From: Casuarius casuarius
Taxonomy: Eukaryota > Chordata > Aves > Casuariiformes > Casuariidae
Direction: 5' to 3'
DNA length: 64,000 nucleotides
Assembly (NCBI GenBank): GCA_003342895.1
Contig: PTFA01000050.1
Span: 4,817,723 to 4,881,722, forward strand
The notes under the pieces were generated by a model that did no database searches, was not told the origin of the DNA, and saw only the letters and a list, made by a program, of their open reading frames with translations. Below, piece by piece: positions 60,701 through 64,000 of this stretch; position 1 is the stretch's first letter, and every line of letters begins with the position of its first letter. Made by a program: the position numbers and the translations under genes.

Positions 60701-62130
60701 TTAGTAGCGAAGTTCTTTCAGGTTATTAAACTTGCATTATAATTTCTGTTCTACTGGTGTCACAAATGAAGTTCTGCAGGATGATTGTGACCAATTAGTA
60801 GTAGATTGAGCCTTAGAAAGGCTAATTTTAATCACTTTTTAGTATTCTGTTTTCAGTTTTTTAGAGCTGAAGGAAGGTTTGGCACTCAGCAGATTATCAA
60901 ATTGCTGAGCGTTTTTCAGCCTTTTAAAATATTGCTTAGTAGGGTTCTTATCAGCAGTAGGGCCTCCAAGAGTGCCTGTTCTTCATGCCTTAATTTAATA
61001 GTGGTATCACACATATAATATCTCTTCTCACCAATGTTTGATTATATATAGGTGACTCCAGCTGAAAGGGGACCCCATAACATTTGAGAAAGACATTGTT
61101 TCCTAAAAAGTTTGCAATCTAGGTAGACCAGGTAGGCCTAAGAATAAGTCGGTGGAAGGTGAACCAACTACACAGGTAGGAGAGAGGAGGAGAATTCAAA
61201 AACATTAAATTTCTAGTCATGACAAACATTTGTAAGCATTTATTATTTTGATATATTTATTTACTGTTTATGTATTGCTGTGTTTCAGGTTTTTTAAACT
61301 ATACTTCACTATTTCACATTTCTTGTCCAAATTACTTGCTTTTCTGCAATCTTGCATCCTAATTAGGATATAAATGCAGTGGCACACACCATCCTAAACA
61401 TGCAAACGTGAGCAGAAAAAGAGGGTGGAGGTACGTGTCAGATTTCAAGATACCATTTTAATTTGAAAGAAAGGGCTTGAGTGAAGCCGAGGGGCCTTTG
61501 CATGGTGAGAAAGGCAACTGCGCGTTCCTCTTGCTTTCTGAAGTGAGCTTGGCTTCCTCCTCTTAGAGCTGCGACAAATGTTTCTTACAGCAGCACTAGT
61601 GGAAATAAGCTATTTACAGATAATGTGAAAAATGAGAGCAGATGAGTCATTACAGACTCATCATACTCATTAGAGTAGAGCCAGAGAAATTTTAACCAGC
61701 AGGTAACGGTGGATATTTGCAGTGGTTCCAGGAAAGCTTTTACTAGCTTCCATTCCAGTTTTCCCCCCGTCTAGTATGCATGAAGCTGTAAAAACACGCT
61801 ATTTTTTGTGATAGGAATCTCATTCAGATTTAAGAGATTTTGGAGCTGGGATTTGTTACCAGAAGCGTGTGCGTGGTTATACGGTGGGCTGGGGGCTGAA
61901 GCCGTATTCCTTAGCTCCTCGAGCCTTCAGGCAGTGCCTCGTTGTCCTGCCGGCCACGTGCCCGTTGTCCTGCGTGCATTCAAGTATGATACCTTTTTTC
62001 CCTGTTTATATTGTATTGGTCTCTTCTGTATAGGTTTACTGAAAATGTTACAAATATGATATTAAATATTTTGTTAAGTATCAATAAATAATAACGTAAA
62101 CCTTATCTTCTTAGACTCTGGAACACAATT
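57760..62130. other. Noncoding sequence, no gene seen
   Basis: No frame is convincing; a 100-codon minus frame at 60320-60622 has no recognisable domain. A T run lies at about 59992-60005. The palindrome at 61356 is listed separately. The rest is AT-leaning unique sequence. Confidence 0.5.
61356..61369. promoter_or_regulatory. Perfect 14-base homeodomain-type palindrome
   Basis: ATCCTAATTAGGAT reads the same on both strands and centres on TAATTA, followed at once by ATAAATGCAG. A palindromic TAATTA can bind homeodomain proteins. The length makes chance less likely than for a single site, but one such palindrome in 64 kb is not decisive. Confidence 0.35.
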
Positions 62131-62149
62131 TTTTTTAATGGTGGCTGAT

Positions 62150-62350
62150 AAAAATCGCGTCGCTTCAGCCGGTAAGCTGCGCTGCCTCCCCCGCGGCGGC
62201 GTGACGGGGGCCTCCGTTTCTGCCCGGCTGCGGCATCCCTGGACACACGGAGCAGCCAGTGGGAGCGGCGGCCTGGGCCCGACTGCCACGTTTCCTCTTT
62301 CCCTCTGCTGCTGCTGTGGCAGGTTGGCCGAGGGCACAGGTTGGGAGCTG
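62150..62350. other. CpG-rich block
   Basis: About 200 bases with CCCCGCGGCGGCGTGACGG near 62190 end the series of GC-rich blocks. A 212-codon minus frame (62074-62712) spans the block and its AT-richer flank; its Phe/Ser/Cys-rich and then Pro/Arg-rich translation is not recognisable, and I do not call it a gene. Confidence 0.4.
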
Positions 62351-64000
62351 AGCCCTGAAGGCAAAGTAAAAGCCGGTGACAGATAAAAGGACTTGCTCAC
62401 TGCGTCACCAAATACTACGTTTAACTGGAATACACACAAGTATTTTGCCTGAAACCAGAGGCTGGGTATGGAAAGCACACTGTGTACGGAAGGAAAGATT
62501 TGGACAGCCTGAGAAAAGGTGTTGGTGTTGGACAAACACATGTGCTCACCCAGCCAAAAAAGGCACCGCGGCAGCAGTATGCTGCAGAAGGACCTTTGGC
62601 TATTAAACACAGATGAATAAAAAAGATGATCATGACAAAAGGAAGTGAAATGTATCACGTGAAAACACCAAAACCCACGACATTGACGATGAAGTCTGAG
62701 AAGTGGAAGCAAGAGGTGATTTCACAGGACTTGACCGAGAAGCTGTCTGAGCTCGGAGTGAGCGAGTCCCAGAGGAGTTCATGTAACAGGAGTTAAAAAG
62801 AAAATGAAATGGGCAAATGATCCGCTGCCCTGTTGAACGTGACTTGGTGCCTTTGTTGCTCGTGGGGCTTCTCCGGCACTGAAGTGCCGGGAGCTTGTGC
62901 AGGGCTGGGACATGAGCAGGGCATGGCTCGCCTGCCCCACACCAGTAACGACGTCAAGGAGGTGGCTGTAGCCTACAGAGAACGTGGCTTCAACAGCGGT
63001 AAGCAGCAGAAACGATAGAAATGTTGTGTGCGTGTCCCAGTCTTGATGGCAGCAATTTCATCTGCAAGCAAAAGTGAACATACACTGTCCAGGAGAATGG
63101 AAAAGGGGATTTCTAAGAGGTTGAAAATAGAACCAGAAGAGAAGCGTAGGCTTGCTTGGGAATTTTGTGTTGTGTGTTCTTCTTGTTTTATTTATGTGTG
63201 ATATAATACATCTGCAATTGCTGGCTCTGTTACTGCAAAAATAAGTTCCCAGTACCCTGTCCAAGAAGTCTGGCTGACTATAGGGCAGTAATGTTCAGGG
63301 CAGATGCAGGAGACCAGCTTTCAGAGGCTCCCGTGTAAGCCAACACCTGAGTCACGTGGAGGCTTGTTTTGCTCAGTGCTGATAAGTTGGTGTCAGGCAG
63401 CAAATTGGGATCTGTCAGACTTGTTAGCTCCGAGTGATTACTGAACAGCGTGGGAGTTCAGGAGAAAATTATGGGTCAGAACCCTGAACAATAGACAAAT
63501 CTCACAGATGGATCTCTGCTTATTTAACTGGAGTTTTTAGCAGGCTCAGGATCTGTCCCTTCAAGAGTATGTATAAATTATGTGTCTCAAAAACATTACA
63601 AAATAAATCCGCCCACTGATTAGGTTGTCTCCTCTTGATGAGTGTCTTTATTGAACTCTCCTGTCACTTCCTCTCGTAATCTGTCTCCCTCGGTGTACAA
63701 AATACTGCACCAGATCGAACTGTTCATTGCAAATGATTTACCAGGCAAATGTGCATGAAAAGCAAATACAAAAGGCTGTGCACATCATCGTCTTGATTCT
63801 TAACTCACCTAAACGTTTGACTCGCTTTTCTTAAAGTTACTCAGCAGATAGTCTTGGAGATCTACAGACTCTTCTTGTACCGTCATGCTTTCTGCCTGCC
63901 TTCCTTCCGGCCTTTTACCAATAAAAATTTCACCAGGTTTTTAGAGACTCTGCATACCCATCATGTCTAAATTTTAATGTTCCCTTTTTTTCCCTCCTCC
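62351..64000. other. Mostly noncoding, with small unrecognised plus-strand frames
   Basis: Several plus-strand frames follow each other: 62376-62606, 62626-62796 (56 codons from an ATG, Lys/Thr/Ser-rich) and 62833-63018. The last crosses a plausible donor, CAGCG-GTAAGC, near 62999. None has a known domain. A hairpin at 62873 lies among them. The final kilobase is plain AT-leaning sequence. Confidence 0.35.
62873..62890. repeat. Perfect 8-bp GC-rich hairpin
   Basis: CCGGCACT, loop GA, AGTGCCGG. The stem is stable but very short. No T run follows, so it is not a Pol III terminator or a microRNA precursor. Confidence 0.6.

Noticed and set aside
62074..62712. 212-codon minus-strand frame
   Set aside because: Composition shifts from Phe/Ser/Cys-rich to Pro/Arg-rich exactly where DNA composition changes. 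No motif is seen. The length is explained by the CpG-rich block.
1..64000. CRISPR arrays, telomere repeats, tRNA genes, young CR1 tails, LTRs
   Set aside because: Looked for repeated spaced units, TTAGGG arrays, B-box-type GGTTCGAATCC, ATTCTATG tails and paired LTR ends. None was seen by eye.

Overview
The window looks like amniote nuclear DNA, most likely sauropsid and probably avian. It is AT-leaning vertebrate sequence with poor coding potential, scattered single ambiguous bases and one 69-base gap. It has short simple-sequence runs, and I recognised no mammalian Alu, B1 or L1 elements. Two ancient SINE relics can be supported: a 5S-rRNA-headed SINE (AmnSINE1/SINE3 type) at about 28.2 kb and a MIR-like fragment at about 13.7 kb. 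I did not recognise a young CR1 tail, which is mildly unexpected for a bird, so turtle or crocodilian stays possible. The lineage call is an inference, not a match.

Layout. From 1 to 45 kb the sequence is a noncoding desert or the inside of a very long intron. The exception is a 278-codon minus-strand open frame at 4.36-5.19 kb that reads like a degraded protein-coding relic. This part also holds poly-T, poly-G and (GTT)n tracts, short perfect hairpins, and several AT-rich homeodomain/POU/SOX-motif stretches that resemble conserved noncoding elements (17.9, 27.6, 35.3 and 39.1 kb). From 45 to 62 kb the texture changes: short CpG-rich blocks of 100-440 bases recur every 1-3 kb within otherwise AT-rich DNA. 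One of them (55.13-55.46 kb) is followed by a textbook splice donor and is the best candidate for an unannotated first exon. A second protein-like minus-strand frame, with a hydrophobic segment, ends at 57.53 kb.

No complete gene, tRNA, rRNA, CRISPR array or intact mobile element can be supported. Most short open frames lack similarity to anything I recognise, overlap each other on both strands, and were left out. There is no operon-like gene logic to describe. The useful content is regulatory-looking sequence, ancient repeats, two possible gene relics, and a clear compositional boundary near 45 kb. Positions of short motifs were counted by eye and may be off by one or two bases.
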